Shown in pieces: positions 22,882-33,590 of a DNA stretch of 64,000 nt. Location: assembly GCF_002776525.5 (NCBI RefSeq), contig NC_045438.1:160642616-160706615 (forward strand), read 5' to 3'. Under the pieces are notes generated by a model. That model saw only the letters and a program-made list of their open reading frames with translations, made no database searches and was not told the origin of the DNA. The position numbers and the translations under genes are program-made. Source of the stretch: Piliocolobus tephrosceles. Taxonomy: Eukaryota > Chordata > Mammalia > Primates > Cercopithecidae. Positions within the stretch are counted from its first letter, which is position 1. Each line of letters starts with the position of its first letter.

Positions 22882-24724
22882 AGATTTACTTTTGTAAATT
22901 CAGCATGAACAATGCCATATGATCCACAATTAATGCACATTCATTTTTGAATGAATGTTGAATGAATGATGGATTGACAATTAGTTAAGGAAGGCAATGG
23001 GAAAAGGCACAGTGTTTGGCTCAGAGTTCTGCCCTCTACCCTGAGCTGCTAACATGATGGGTGACAGCAGCATCCATGTAGACCACCTAGAAGTCTGCCC
23101 ACCTCATTGGTCCCTGATCGCCTCAGCTCCGGCCACCTTCACCTCCACTTCATTCCCTGCCAACTCTACCCACACTCAATGTCACATACAGGACTTTGAG
23201 ATTCCTTTGAAGCATTAAATAGCCAACATCTCCTCTCTCTGACCAACGTGCTCATCTTGTGAGCCCTGTCACCCCCTTGCTTCCATCTACTCAGTGTATA
23301 AACCTACAGGGACAGACCCTCAGTTCTCCATCACCCTCTTGTCTCCTGTCAACACTCTTGACTACACATCCTTCTTTGGCCAGCCCAGATGCCAGGCACC
23401 ATGTCACCCAACCTCAAGATGTTTTTCAGACTCAAAAGGAGTATCGTGCTCTGATAATTTCAAAGCACTTTTCACAAACATTTTTAGGGTCCAAAATGTG
23501 TAATTTAGCAACTTTAAAAAAATACCCTACTTTGAGGAGGTTTTTGCTCTGCCTTTTATTTCTTCGGTTTTGTTTTCTTATGCACCATAACTTTTTCTTT
23601 CTTGAGCATAAGGTTTGCGTTGTGGTGTGTGTGTGTGCACGCGCATGAGACCCACCAGATAAAGCACTGCATTAACCTTACTGAAAACTGTGGGTATGCC
23701 GTTCCTAGGGCAACTGTTTAGAAGACTGTAACTACCATAAACTGGGCTTTCCTGCCTACTGCAGAAGCATTACATTCAAGAATGCTGAAAACTTAGAAAG
23801 TCAGCCTCTAAAAGGCAAAGATATCAACCACAAGGGAATAACATATAATTCTACTAGGTAGTGAATATTGTATTTCCAAATAAGTAAAATGCCACAAGTG
23901 GGAAGGAGTACCAGTCGAAAAAAATCCAAATTTCATTAAAATAGCAGTTGCAAACAAAGCTGAATTAACTTTGACAGTCATACTTGCATGAAAACATCTG
24001 TTCTTACATGTGTGTCAAGATATCCAAACATCTAAAACTTAAGTATGAATGATCCATTGTTTAATCGGCAAAAGGGCAAGCTCTTTCGTGATGTAAATGA
24101 AAATACAGTATGAAAAAAAGGCAGGAAAAAAGAAATCTTTGGATAAAAACTCACACACATACACAGAGATTTTGCCAAAGATCGACAAGAGAACAAAAAT
24201 CCTGAGGAAGAAAGTGGCAAGACGAGGAACGGCCATTCAGTTGGTCCATTGCCCAAAAACAAAAATAGAAAAGAAGGAGGGATCAGTTAAACAGATGGAG
24301 TTGGCAGGGAGCTCTGCATCCAGGAGTGAACAGGAGGACTGTAACCTTCCATAGTCTCCCTACCAGAGCCGCTCCCCAGTACTATTCAGTGTGCTGCAGC
24401 GCAAGTCTCACGATCCAGGACCGTCGCCCTGCGTGAAGTTTGCTTGCTGTGTGAAATTTCTGGGGCTGCCATGTCAAAAAGGCATACAAAATGCTAGGAG
24501 TTGCTTCAAACAAACTAACAACAAATGAGGCAGGAGGCAGGTTAAAAAGAAATGAAGATACCAGGAGATGAAATTCCTTGTAGCATTATCTTTCTGGTCT
24601 AACAGTAATAAACATTTCATTATCACCATTATAATAAATGACAAAGAATATATGTTTTGACTCCATTTGCCTCACCATCTAGGCTAGCCAAAAAATGAAA
24701 AAGCAATTAAGTTGACAATTAAAG
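22882..24724. other. Unassigned DNA
   Basis: No exon or named repeat is recognised. A short (TG)n lies at about 23621-23640 near the alternating GCACGCGCATG. The 129-codon frame at 23259-23648 (+) ends in that simple repeat and has no domain. Confidence 0.4.
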
Positions 24725-24839
24725 TCAGAGATAATCCTGACTCTCCCATTTCCAACACTGCCTTATGATGTGGTATGTCCTGCTGAAGCAAAAAAACAAA
24801 AACAAACAAACAAAAAACAAATTTAAAAAAGGATCATCA

Positions 24840-25126
24840 ACAGCCACTCCCTTCAGAGCCATTTCACCCAGATGTGTCCCAAACAGCTGCTGCATGGCCA
24901 AAGTCCCAGCATGGGTAATCAGCCAGGAGAAGAGCTGAATTTCCTCACCACAGGCTGCATCAATAACAGGCTTGGAAAACCTGTTACTCCAGGGGAGACA
25001 AAACGAGGAAACACCTTCAGAAACACAGGGTCTGAGTAGCAGCGACGCCCCATCACCACCTTTGTCAGAGACGTTCAAAACAGAGTGACTCTGGGTAAAA
25101 TAAGGTTGATACCTGCTGGGCCGCAT
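24840..25126 (-). other. Unassigned long open frame beside an LTR
   Basis: The minus strand is open for about 96 codons across non-repeat DNA ending 14 bp from the ERV1-type LTR. The frame runs on to 24725, where it becomes a phenylalanine-rich translation of A-rich DNA. The translated segment (for example LFGTHLGEMALKGVAVDD) has balanced composition, unlike chance frames elsewhere. I do not recognise it. It could be ERV internal sequence, a pseudogene fragment or chance. Confidence 0.2.
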
Positions 25127-25139
25127 TCCCAGGCATACT

Positions 25140-25680
25140 TAGTCACGGGATGAGATAGGAAGTCGGCAGGACTGGTATCACAAGATACAGGTCATAAAGA
25201 CCCTGCTGATAAAACAGCCGTGAAGAAGCAGGCCAAAACCCACTAAACCAAGATGGTGATAAAAGTGACCTCTGGTCGTCCTCACTGCTCATTATATGCT
25301 AATTATAATGCATTAGCATTCTAAAAGACACTCCTGTCAGCACCGTGACAGTTTACAAATGCCATGGCAACATCCAGAAGTTACCCTCTATGGTCTTAAA
25401 AGGGGAAGAACCCTCAGTTCTAAGGTTTGCCTGCTCCTTTCCCAGAAAACTCATAAATAGCCCACCCCTCATTTAGCATATAATCAAGAAATAACCATAA
25501 ACATACTCAGCCAATCAGTTCTTAGTGCTGTTCTGTATATGAAGCAGCCATTCTTTTGTCTCTTGATGTCTCTAATAAACTTGCTTTTGCTTTATTCTAT
25601 AGATTCACCCCAAATTCTTTCTAGCGTGACATTCAAGAACCCTTTCTTGGGGTCTGGGTCTGGACCCCTTTCCAGTAACA
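25140..25680 (+). mobile_element. Solo ERV1-type LTR
   Basis: A 541-bp LTR ends in the canonical GTAACA at 25680. Diagnostic wording includes GATACAGGTCATAAAGACCC, CCAAGATGGTGATAAAAGTG, GTTTACAAATGCCATGGCAA, CATATAATCAAGAAATAACC, a polyadenylation signal in CTAATAAACTTG (25571-25582) and CTTTCTTGGGGTCTGG. Neither a primer-binding site after it nor a polypurine tract before it is seen, so it is a solo LTR. Its subfamily is not named with confidence. The left boundary (25140 or 25151) is uncertain and no clean target duplication is visible. Confidence 0.85.
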
Positions 25681-25689
25681 CATTCATCA

Positions 25690-26345
25690 CCATTTGCCAT
25701 TTTTACAGCATGACCCTGTGGCTGAACCAGGTCAAGAGTAAGGAAACTGTCCTATCCCCAGCCATCCCCAAGTTCTGTCTAACTGAATGGATGTGTCCCT
25801 CATCCCCCTCTGTCTGTTTTCTGATTGATCTATCATGTAACATCCTCTTGTGCCCTTCCTGGGAAACGTTTACAGCCATTTAGTACAGTCTCTGTGTTCT
25901 GCATTTGTTCAAGACCCTCTGCAAATTGCCAATACTTACCATTTCCGTCTTCCCTTCCCTTCTTCTCCACACATGCCCTATAATTCTGCTCAAGAGTAAC
26001 ACTTGCTGTTTCCCGAACACACACGGAGCTTCCCTCCGTGGTGAAGCTCTGCTCCTGCTCTGGCAACAGGTGAATTCACTACCCTTTGAATGTCATTCAA
26101 CTTTCCTTTTTTCAGCTCACAGCCCCTCCCCCAGTTCTAAGAATGTGACCGTCCCAATATGAAGGACACAGTGCTGCCCTGGAGAGTTCTGGAACCTTCT
26201 AGTACTCACTTCATGTCCTGTCTTTCACCCTCGCTGAGGGTTGGCTCCTTGAGGACAAGAGCAGACGGCAGCCTTCGTCCTCACGTACCTCAGGCAGATA
26301 GTGGGGTATCTTGCACATAGGCGGTACTTAATAAATATTTGTTTA
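25690..26345 (+). repeat. L2 LINE fossil
   Basis: L2-like 3' wording includes GGCTCCTTGAGGACAAGAGCA, CTTGCACATAGGCGGTACTT and the end AATAAATATTTGTTTAAATG. The region upstream (25700-26200) is compatible but more diverged. The 114-codon frame at 25539-25883 runs from the LTR into it and is not a gene. Confidence 0.65.
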
Positions 26346-26439
26346 AATGTGTATGGTTGAACTGGATTGAATTGTAAAGTAGGATTTATGTGGTTTAAGC
26401 TTTGGGTAACCTGAAGCTAGTTTCAGAGTCATACAATGC

Positions 26440-26605
26440 TTGTACCAGAGACAATATAAAGACCATCTAATTGGCACTTCTCATTGTGCAGATGAGGAAA
26501 CTGAGGCCCACGGAGATTACTGACTTGCCCAAGGATGCACAATTAGAGACAAAAACCTGAGACTGAGAACAAGTTCCCTAGGACTTAATTCTCACAATCC
26601 TATCG
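26440..26605 (-). repeat. MIR SINE, minus strand
   Basis: CAGATGAGGAAACTGAGGCC, GACTTGCCCAAGGATGCACA is a well-preserved antisense MIR core. Confidence 0.85.
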
Positions 26606-26639
26606 CGTATGAGGGCACAACCTTGATATGCTAATTTTA

Positions 26640-26782
26640 GAACATCTATTGAGGAATTGATTTCTCAGCAATATATGGAGAGCCTCCTGGGTCCCAGGCA
26701 CTGTGCTAAATGCTCCAGGGGTGGGAACTCACAAGAACCCCTGGATATCTCCTGCCTTACAAACATGTAAATTGAAACAGTT
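26640..26782 (-). repeat. L2 3' end, minus strand
   Basis: GGGTCCCAGGCACTGTGCTAAATGCTCC and CTCCTGCCTTACAAACATG follow antisense L2 wording. The copy is interrupted by an Alu at its right end. Confidence 0.65.
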
Positions 26783-27064
26783 GGCCGGGCAAGTAATCCC
26801 AACACTTTAGGAGTCCGAGGCAGGCAGATCACCTGAGGTCAGCAGTTCGACGCCAGTCTAGCCAACATGGTGAAACCCCATCGCTACTAAAAATATAAAA
26901 ATTAGCTTTGTGTGCTGGCATAGGCCTATAGTCCCAGGTACTCAGGAGGCTGAAACAGGAGAATCACTTGAACCCGGAAGATGGAGGCTATAGTGAGCTG
27001 AGATCGCACCACTGCACTCCAGCCTGGGCAACAGAGCAAGACTCCACCTCAAAAAAAAAAAAAA
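26783..27064 (+). repeat. Alu SINE with small 5' deletion
   Basis: About 20 bp after GGCCGGGC are deleted (joined to AAGTAATCCC). Perfect 14-bp target-site duplications, AAATTGAAACAGTT, flank it at 26769-26782 and 27065-27078. Confidence 0.96.
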
Positions 27065-27078
27065 AAATTGAAACAGTT

Positions 27079-28417
27079 ATCTCTAGGAAAGCAGAAAGTA
27101 GACTGTCATTCCCCCAAGATCCCGCACTGCAAGGCTGCATGGGACCTCAGAGATCCTCATTCCCTAATTCAGTGTCGCTCAGTGTTTATGGTTTAACCAT
27201 ATTTCCTCTGTATAGACAAATTTCATTTTTATTCCCCCAATTGTTCTTTTCTATGCCTTCTGAAATTCAAGTCGATGCCTACATTGCTGTCTGCTTTACT
27301 TTTAACTTCTCTAACGCTGGCCCAAGTGACAGCTGCCTACTCGATAGCTTTTGTCTTTAATGTGGATAATAAATAGGACTTGAATTTCTAACATTAAGAG
27401 GTTTATGATGGGCCATTTCAATTTAGAAGGTATACACTGTCTCTCCAGCTTCTAAAACAAGGAAAGAGAAGGAGTAGCAAGAATGATTTGAACTCCTAAT
27501 CTGGCCTCCCCCATACCCCCTCATTTTTAATCTTCTCAGATTTATTGTCTTCCAACATAATAAGGAAAAGAATGGAACGCTTCCTAAAATGCATCCTAGA
27601 CTGGACATCTGTAAGTTGACCTCTATTATGTGTAATTCTTCACTGTTTCTTACTTTTGTTTCATTTGGACTCTTTCAACAGACATGAACACTTTTTGACA
27701 CAGCACAAGGACAGCTACATGAGCGGCGTTAGTTCTTCACAGGACATTGTTCCTCCTACGTACCTCATGAGCAGGTAAGACCTCATGCAATACAAATCAC
27801 CTTCAGAAAGCTGACATTTTATTCTTTGTGCAACCTTACTTGTTCAAATATCCAGCCATATCCCAAGTATGGAACATCACACAGAGCGCCAGGAGTCCAG
27901 CCAAACCTGAGTGGAGAGGGGTAGGTCAGAGACAGTGTCAGTCATATTTTAAATTTTCATTTCTTCCATTGGCTTGTGTCCTAAATGCTATTTAATATTT
28001 GTTAGCACCAATTTTCTTTGTCTCTGGGAAGGCATTGAATGTGTACCTAATGTGAATTGAATTCCTTATCAGAGGTGAAATAAGAGTCAGGAGGAAGTGA
28101 GAATAATCCTCTCCATGGATTTGAAAGTGAACAGTCCTAAATTCATTACTGCATTATGGGTTCTCCCATGGAAAAGTGTTTGCCTGCTGTGCCCTCCAGC
28201 AAAGAACCCAGAAGTAGGGAGACCTCAGAAAGGACTTACAGAAAATAGGAGAAGATGGAAGATGGCTGAAGACAAAGAAATAACAAATTCCGTCATCAAT
28301 TGGATTTGTGTTTCTCAAAGAACATTTTGTACGTAGATGTTGAATTCTTCATATTTTTAGATGCAAATTAGTAAAATTGTCTGTTTTCCTTTGCTCTGAA
28401 AATATGTCTCTATTTTG
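27079..28417. other. Repeat-free stretch around the candidate exon
   Basis: Apart from 27682-27774, nothing is recognised in this 1.3 kb. The lack of Alu, L1 and LTR sequence is consistent with conserved intronic flanks but is not proof. The short frames at 27423-27608 (-) and 28097-28336 (+) carry no known motif. Confidence 0.4.
27682..27774 (+). CDS. Candidate internal coding exon (93 bp), gene not identified
   Basis: The segment is bounded by a pyrimidine-rich acceptor (branch-like CTTAC at about 27648, then TTTCAACAG ending at 27681) and a consensus donor CAG/GTAAGA at 27772-27780. Frame 2 is open throughout: one base completes a preceding codon, 30 codons follow, and two bases remain. 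The exon is therefore symmetric, phase 2-2, and skipping it would keep frame. The other two frames contain stops, the first at its second codon. The encoded peptide has mixed composition, with local pieces HEHFLTQHKDSYM and SSSQDIVPPTYLM, unlike Alu or L1 translations. Flanks from 27400 to 28400 are free of recognised repeats. I cannot name the protein. If real, most of this window would be introns of a + strand gene. A chance splice pair in intergenic DNA is the alternative. Confidence 0.45.
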
Positions 28418-28513
28418 ATTCCCCAGAGAAACAGAACCAATAGAATGTAGGAAAATGACAGGTAGATAGGTGGATGTATGGATGGATGGATGGATGGATA
28501 GATAGATAGATAG

Positions 28514-28564
<51 letters not shown>

Positions 28565-28925
28565 GAATAGATAACTTTAAGGAATTGGCTCATGCTGTTG
28601 TAGGGGCTAGTAAGTCTGAAGCCTGCAGGGAAGGCCAACAGGCTGGAGATCTAGAAAGGAAGTAACAGTGCAGCTTGAGTCTGAAGACAGCCTGGAGACA
28701 GAAATCCTTCTTCCTCGAGGAACCTCAGTCTTTTCTCTTAAGGACTTCGACTCATAGGATGAGGCCCACCCATATTATGGACAGTCATCTGCTTTATTCA
28801 AACTCCACTGATTTAAATGTTAATCTATCTATGAAATACCTTCACAACAACATCTAGATTGCTGTTTGGCCAACTATCGGGGTACCATGGCCTAGTCAAG
28901 TTGACACATAAAATTAACCATCACA
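28418..28925. repeat. Old interspersed repeat containing a GATA microsatellite
   Basis: CCCAGAGAAACAGAACCAATAG, AAGGAATTGGCTCATGCTGT, GATGAGGCCCACCCATATTATG and the end CAAGTTGACACATAAAATTAACCATCAC are the wording of a common mammalian repeat that I associate with old L1 sequence. The family name is uncertain. The simple repeat at 28459-28565 occupies the place where this family often carries a TA- or GA-rich run. Confidence 0.6.
28459..28565 (+). repeat. (GGAT)n/(GATA)n compound microsatellite
   Basis: TGGA/GGAT units pass into about eighteen GATA units with one AGAGATA interruption. It is likely polymorphic in length. The minus-strand translation yields a serine-isoleucine-tyrosine-leucine repeat frame, which is not a gene. 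Confidence 0.97.
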
Positions 28926-29529
28926 ATATCACAATGCTTAATCTGAGGTTCTCTACAAAAAATTAGAACAGAATCATCAAATTCAAAGCATTTTACATTA
29001 TTGTTTTGATCTTTGAAACATTGTAGCATGAAAATCTGCAATAAGCACATCTTGGAAATTGAAAAAAAAAAATAGAACCTTTTCCAAAAGTTTAAATTCT
29101 TTGTCTGGAACTTGTAATACAATTGCCACAGTTATTGTAACAAATGGTTTTATTTCACCTGCTTAATCCATCATGTGCCTGAAGACGATAAGACTTGTGG
29201 TTCTCTTTCAGGTACACCTAATCATTGTTCGTAACCCTATGTCTAAGGGGAAATACATTCTAAACCATAAATCAAAACACCAGTAATATCCTGCCTGTGC
29301 TGGCCTCCCCGTAAATGAGTTGTGACTGGGAGATTCAAGACAAACAGACATGGGAAGGGTAATGATGCTTTTGGTCACCTGTAACTTGTTTGCTCTCTAT
29401 ATTTGCATAATTAGAAAAAGCAACCACTCTACATTTTCATCAGCTAATATTCTCTAATCCAAACAATCCTGGTAACTAGGTTTTCATCCCAGGGCACAAA
29501 GGAAAAGCGTTCTAGAAAGAGAAACCTGG
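28926..29529. other. Unassigned DNA
   Basis: No recognised gene or repeat was found. CACCTGTAACTTG-type wording and AT-rich stretches only. Confidence 0.4.
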
Positions 29530-29837
29530 GGCCAGGTGCAGTGGCTCACGCCTGTAATCCCAGCACTTTGGGAGGCTGAGATGAGCGGATCACTTGAGAT
29601 CAGGAGTTCGAGACCAGCCTGGCCAACATGGTGAAACCTCGTCTCTACTTAAAATACAAAAATTAGCTGAGTGTGGTGGCGCACACCTGTAATCCCAGCT
29701 ATTTGGGAGGCTGAGGCAAGAGGATCGCTTGAACCCAGGATGTGGAGGTTTCAATGAGCCAAGATCACGCCACTTACTCCAGCCTGGGCGACAGAGCAAG
29801 ACTGTGTCTCAATAAAAAAAGAAAAGAAAAGAAAAAA
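29530..29837 (+). repeat. Alu SINE (AluS)
   Basis: The full body starts GGCCAGGTGCAGTGGCTCAC and the tail is (AAAAG)n. AGAGAAACCTGG before and AGAGAACCTTGAG after form an imperfect target-site duplication. Confidence 0.96.
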
Positions 29838-30651
29838 GAGAACCTTGAGCCATGTGTTTTCATATAAAGGTTCTTGGTTAAGCTAGGGCTACCTGTCTAG
29901 ATAGAAGTAGAGGAGTAGTTTAAAATGGAAGAATAGAAGCATTCAGTTGCGATGTGAAAAATTAAAGTTGTTTTTTTGTCTTTGAATACCTAAAAGCATG
30001 GAAATAAGGACAGAAGATCGAAATAGTGTAATGGAAAAGGAAGCCTACACATTTCAACTATGCACCAGCACAGTTACTCTTTTACTGGGATGGAGCCATA
30101 AAGAAAAGCTTCCCAACTGATAATAGCGGCAGATACAATGCTATGTATTTACCATATCTCGTTTCATTTTCCTTTTTCCCAGCCCACATTCCCCAGCCTG
30201 CTAGCAGTTAGGGACGGGTGACTGGGTGCTACTTGTGAGGACTTGTTGGAAGTTACAGAAGCCACACTCAGGCCCAGCGGTGACCCACCCTACCCCGACC
30301 AGCAAGATTGTCCACAATCTGCAATCTCATTTTCTTGGCAGTCCCAAAGGCCACACATTTAAGATTGCAATGCCGTGAGATAAAGGGACCCCGGAGCCCC
30401 GAGACACTGCTCGATAAAGAGTCATCAAAGAAAAACATCTGCCCAGCATGACATGAGGAAGACAAACCCTTTATCATGAAACCACTGAAATAGGTGGTTT
30501 ATTTATTAGACAGTATAACCTACCCTGTCCCGATTGAATATATCAGCTAATTCTTGTTATCTGGCTGTAGGAGGGAAACAATATTTTTAAAAGTACTGTA
30601 TTCCAAAGTATATTTGTCATGTGGAACATTATTCAGAGAACAGCAAATACT
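29838..30651. other. Unassigned DNA, possible LTR remnant
   Basis: GACGGGTGACTGGGTGCTAC and TTGGAAGTTACAGAAGCCAC at 30210-30265 resemble diverged MLT1 wording, not secure. The minus-strand frame 30268-30477 has no known motif. Confidence 0.3.
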
Positions 30652-30697
30652 GTAACAGATCACATAAACTTCACGTAACAGATCACATAAACTTCAC
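30652..30697 (+). repeat. Perfect 23-bp tandem duplication
   Basis: The unit GTAACAGATCACATAAACTT plus CAC occurs twice in direct succession (30652-30674 and 30675-30697) without mismatch. This suggests a recent replication-slippage event. Confidence 0.95.
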
Positions 30698-30978
30698 AGC
30701 AGCATCGCCCCTCATACAGAAGCCTCCTTCATTCGGCTGTATCTTGCACTGGCCAAACGTTCAATATGCCATTCAATTCCTCCACGGCCCGGCCGTTTCC
30801 TCCCTCTCTAGCCTCTTCTTGCTCTCCCTGCTTCTCATTCTGTTTCTAGAAATGCCAAGCCACCTGTAGTTCCCTGCATGAGCCCCACCATTCATACCTG
30901 TACTCATTCTACTCCTCCTGCCTGGACCTTTTTCCTCAGCTATTCTTAACTGGTCCATCCATCAAGATTCAACCAGAG
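30698..30978 (+). repeat. L2-like fossil
   Basis: CTCCTCCTGCCTGGACCTTTTTCCTCAGC and CCATCAAGATTCAACCAGA are reminiscent of L2 sense wording. It is interrupted by the following Alu. Confidence 0.4.
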
Positions 30979-31277
30979 GGCTGGGAGCAGTGGCTTACGC
31001 CTGTAATCCTAGCACTTCGGGAGGCCAAAACGGATGAATCACCTGAAGTCAGGAGTTCGAGACCAGCCTGGCCAACATGGTGAAACCCTGTCTCTACTAA
31101 AAATACAAAAAGTAGCCAGGCGTGGTGGCAGGTGCCTGTAATCCCAGCTACTTGGGGGGCTGAGGCAGGAGAATCACTTGAACCTGGGAGGCAGAGGTTG
31201 CAGTGAGCTGAGATCGTGCCATTGCACTCCAGCCTGGGCGACAAGAGCAAGACTCTGTCTCAAAAAAAAAAAAAAAA
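30979..31277 (+). repeat. Alu SINE (AluS)
   Basis: A full-length copy starts GGCTGGGAGCAGTGGCTTAC and ends in a 16-nt poly-A. Confidence 0.96.
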
Positions 31278-31849
31278 GCATTAAACCAGAGAAGTAGAAT
31301 CATTCAATGTGATCTCAAACAAGGGATTTATTACAGGATTTGACTCCCCACCCCCACCCATGCAATTGTAGGAACCGGTTCAACAGTTTACGCACACCTG
31401 TTGTTTCCGCATCTGACTCTGGGCCTGAAGTCAGCAGGGCAGGAAGTTGGGAAGGAAAGAGGCTTCAAGTGGGGAGAGCCAGGGCAAACCAGAACTCACC
31501 TGGGTAAGCTGGGAGCCTGGAAGGGTGAAGCAGATCCCGTGCTGGTCACTTACAAGGGAAGCTGGTACCTTCCATTGCTGAGTTGGACACACACCTGGCC
31601 TAGGAGTCAGAGACGTCGAAGGCGCTGCATCATCTCAACAAGGGAAGTCTGTGGATCTGCAACAACAAGCGTGAGCTACCCGGCCCCACACTGACACAAG
31701 GAGCATCTACACAGCTGCTGCCTTCCTTCTACCCTCCAGACCTCATGCACATTTCTCATGGGGTCAGTCTGAGCCCAGAGCCATACGAGGAAGAGAATTC
31801 TGGGAAATGTAGTTCCAGCTTAGTTCATTGGATAAGTCCAAGGTCACAC
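31278..31849. repeat. Probable old interspersed repeat, family unresolved
   Basis: CCAGAGAAGTAGAATCATTC, GGGATTTATTACAGGATTTG at the start and TTCTGGGAAATGTAGTTCC at 31799-31817 are formulas I associate with a long mammalian fossil repeat. No gene is evident despite the 97-codon frame at 31401-31694 (+). Confidence 0.4.
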
Positions 31850-32135
31850 CACCTTGGCTAACTTCTCCTGGTCCTTTAAGACTCAACTCAGACCATACCC
31901 TCCTGGGGACATTATCTTCAGCTCCAAGATTATGCTCATTGTCCTTCCTCTGTGCTGTCTTAGCATTCTGTACACACCATCATCACAGCATTTAATGTAT
32001 AATATTTAAATTGCTTATTTGTGTGTCTATCTTTTCAGCTGGACTGTAAGGTTCTTGAGGGCAGGGCTATGTCATATTCATTTTTCTGTCCCTGGCAGTG
32101 TCTGCACATAGTAGGTCTTTAGTAAACAAGGAGCA
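31850..32135 (+). repeat. L2 LINE fossil
   Basis: CTTTAAGACTCAACTCAGACCAT, TCCTCTGTGCTGTCTTAGC, GACTGTAAGGTTCTTGAGGGCAG and CTGCACATAGTAGGTCTTTAG are in L2 order. Confidence 0.8.
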
Positions 32136-32339
32136 GAACGGTGGGCATGCATGCCTTCAAGGATTTACTGCTCCCACTCCACAAATGAGGATCATGTGTA
32201 AAAACCTAGGTGAAGAGTGGCAGGCAAATTCCCAAATCCTCTCTCAAGTGTACCCTGGAGCATATCTGTAACGCACTCAAGAGGGTTACAATGGGGAACA
32301 GCCACCCTAACTGCGGGCTGAGGATGGGCGAATCTGGAA

Positions 32340-32535
32340 TAGAAACTATTGTTGAACATTTCTTAAATGCCAAGCATTAAATATTTCACATGCTTGCGCT
32401 CGTTTTGATTCTCACAAGAATTGCATAAGGTGGGTATTATTACCCCCCAAAAGGATACAGAGCTGTGAAGTAATCTGCCCACAGCTGGTCCAAATCACAG
32501 ATGGATTTCAAAACCTGCGCTCATTCTGCTGCCCT
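32340..32535 (-). repeat. MIR SINE, minus strand
   Basis: GATTCTCACAAGAATTGCATAAGGTGGGTATTATTACC followed by GAAGTAATCTGCCCACAGCT is antisense MIR. Confidence 0.8.
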
Positions 32536-32965
32536 GCATTTCCACCCCAGCCCGGGCTGGGGACTGCAGGTGGCTGGAGTGACACTGACTCAGAGGGGCC
32601 TTACACTAAAAGCGAAGGAAGTGGCGCCATCAGCTGGTGTTTTAAAAAGGCCAAAGGTGCTTATAAACAACCCTCCCTTCTCGGCCCCACCCTCCTCCCA
32701 CAGGAGTAGTCAGCAGGGTGGGGCCAGGCCAGCCTCCAAAACACCACTCCCCACTCCTGCACACCCCGAGGCTACTCAGGCTTCAGGCGGGCATGCCCCC
32801 TCCTCCAACTTCTTCCTCCCTCCCACGGCTTTTCCCAACCCTGGTGTTCCCTGCAGTTCCACTGCTGGAGGCTGCCCGGGATAATCACGCTTTCACTAGA
32901 GCCCTCCAGGAATGCCAGGAGCGGACCCTGGAGACCCTAAACACCCCTGAGACTGCCTGACCTCT
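32536..32965. other. GC/C-rich stretch, no gene recognised
   Basis: The stretch is rich in CCTCC and CACCCC runs and gives a 127-codon proline/serine-rich frame (32501-32884, +) that overlaps MIR and has no known domain. TGACTCA at 32586-32592 is an AP-1-like site. A regulatory role is only a possibility. Confidence 0.3.
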
Positions 32966-33039
32966 TCCCAAGCTCTTCCACGGTGATCACGTGGTCCTTC
33001 CAATGGACTGACTTTCTGAACAAGCCTGATCCCTTTGGG

Positions 33040-33275
33040 AAGACCATGGAGAGCCATGTGCTGGAATGGTTCTTGGACTCAGACAAGCTTGAGTACAAGT
33101 TCTTGCCATGCTACTTACTGTGTGATCCCAAGCGAGCTGCTTAACCTTTCTGGGATACATTAACCTCATCCCAGAAACAGAGACAACACCCCCCCCTTGG
33201 GTGATTGGTAGGGTACATGCAACAGAGGCATGGAAAACCCTCCGCACAGAGCCTGGCCCACTGTGGCTGCTGTCC
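33040..33275 (+). repeat. MIR SINE
   Basis: GCTACTTACTGTGTGATCCCAAGCGAGCTGCTTAACCTTTCTG and AACCCTCCGCACAGAGCCTGGCCC follow MIR order. Confidence 0.75.
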
Positions 33276-33454
33276 CTGAGGTCATGTTGTGGCCACGGCT
33301 GCTAAGAGCACTGTCCGCATGGGAGAGAGTGGGCTCAGCCCGGTTATGATGCTCCTGCTGAGTCACGTGGCACACAGGGGACTCAACAATGCAGCTACAG
33401 TACAACCACTCCCATTTCTCAATGTGAAAAACAAGCCCTGCTGCTTCTTTTGAT

Positions 33455-33590
33455 CAAAAGTGATTCATTCATTCACTTGTACACCTACTGTGTACCAACC
33501 ACCAGGACCCGCACTGGAAGTGGGGAAATAGCTAAAGATATTGAAGACATGTTTCCTGGCCTCAAAGAGCTTTTGGTCTAAGTTTTCCTT
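33455..33590 (-). repeat. L2 3' end, minus strand
   Basis: CATTCATTCACTTGTACACCTACTGTGTACCAACCACCAGG and CTGGCCTCAAAGAGCTTTTGG are antisense L2. Confidence 0.75.

Noticed and set aside
28357..28638. Serine-isoleucine-tyrosine-leucine repeat frame (-)
   Set aside because: It is the translation of the GATA microsatellite.
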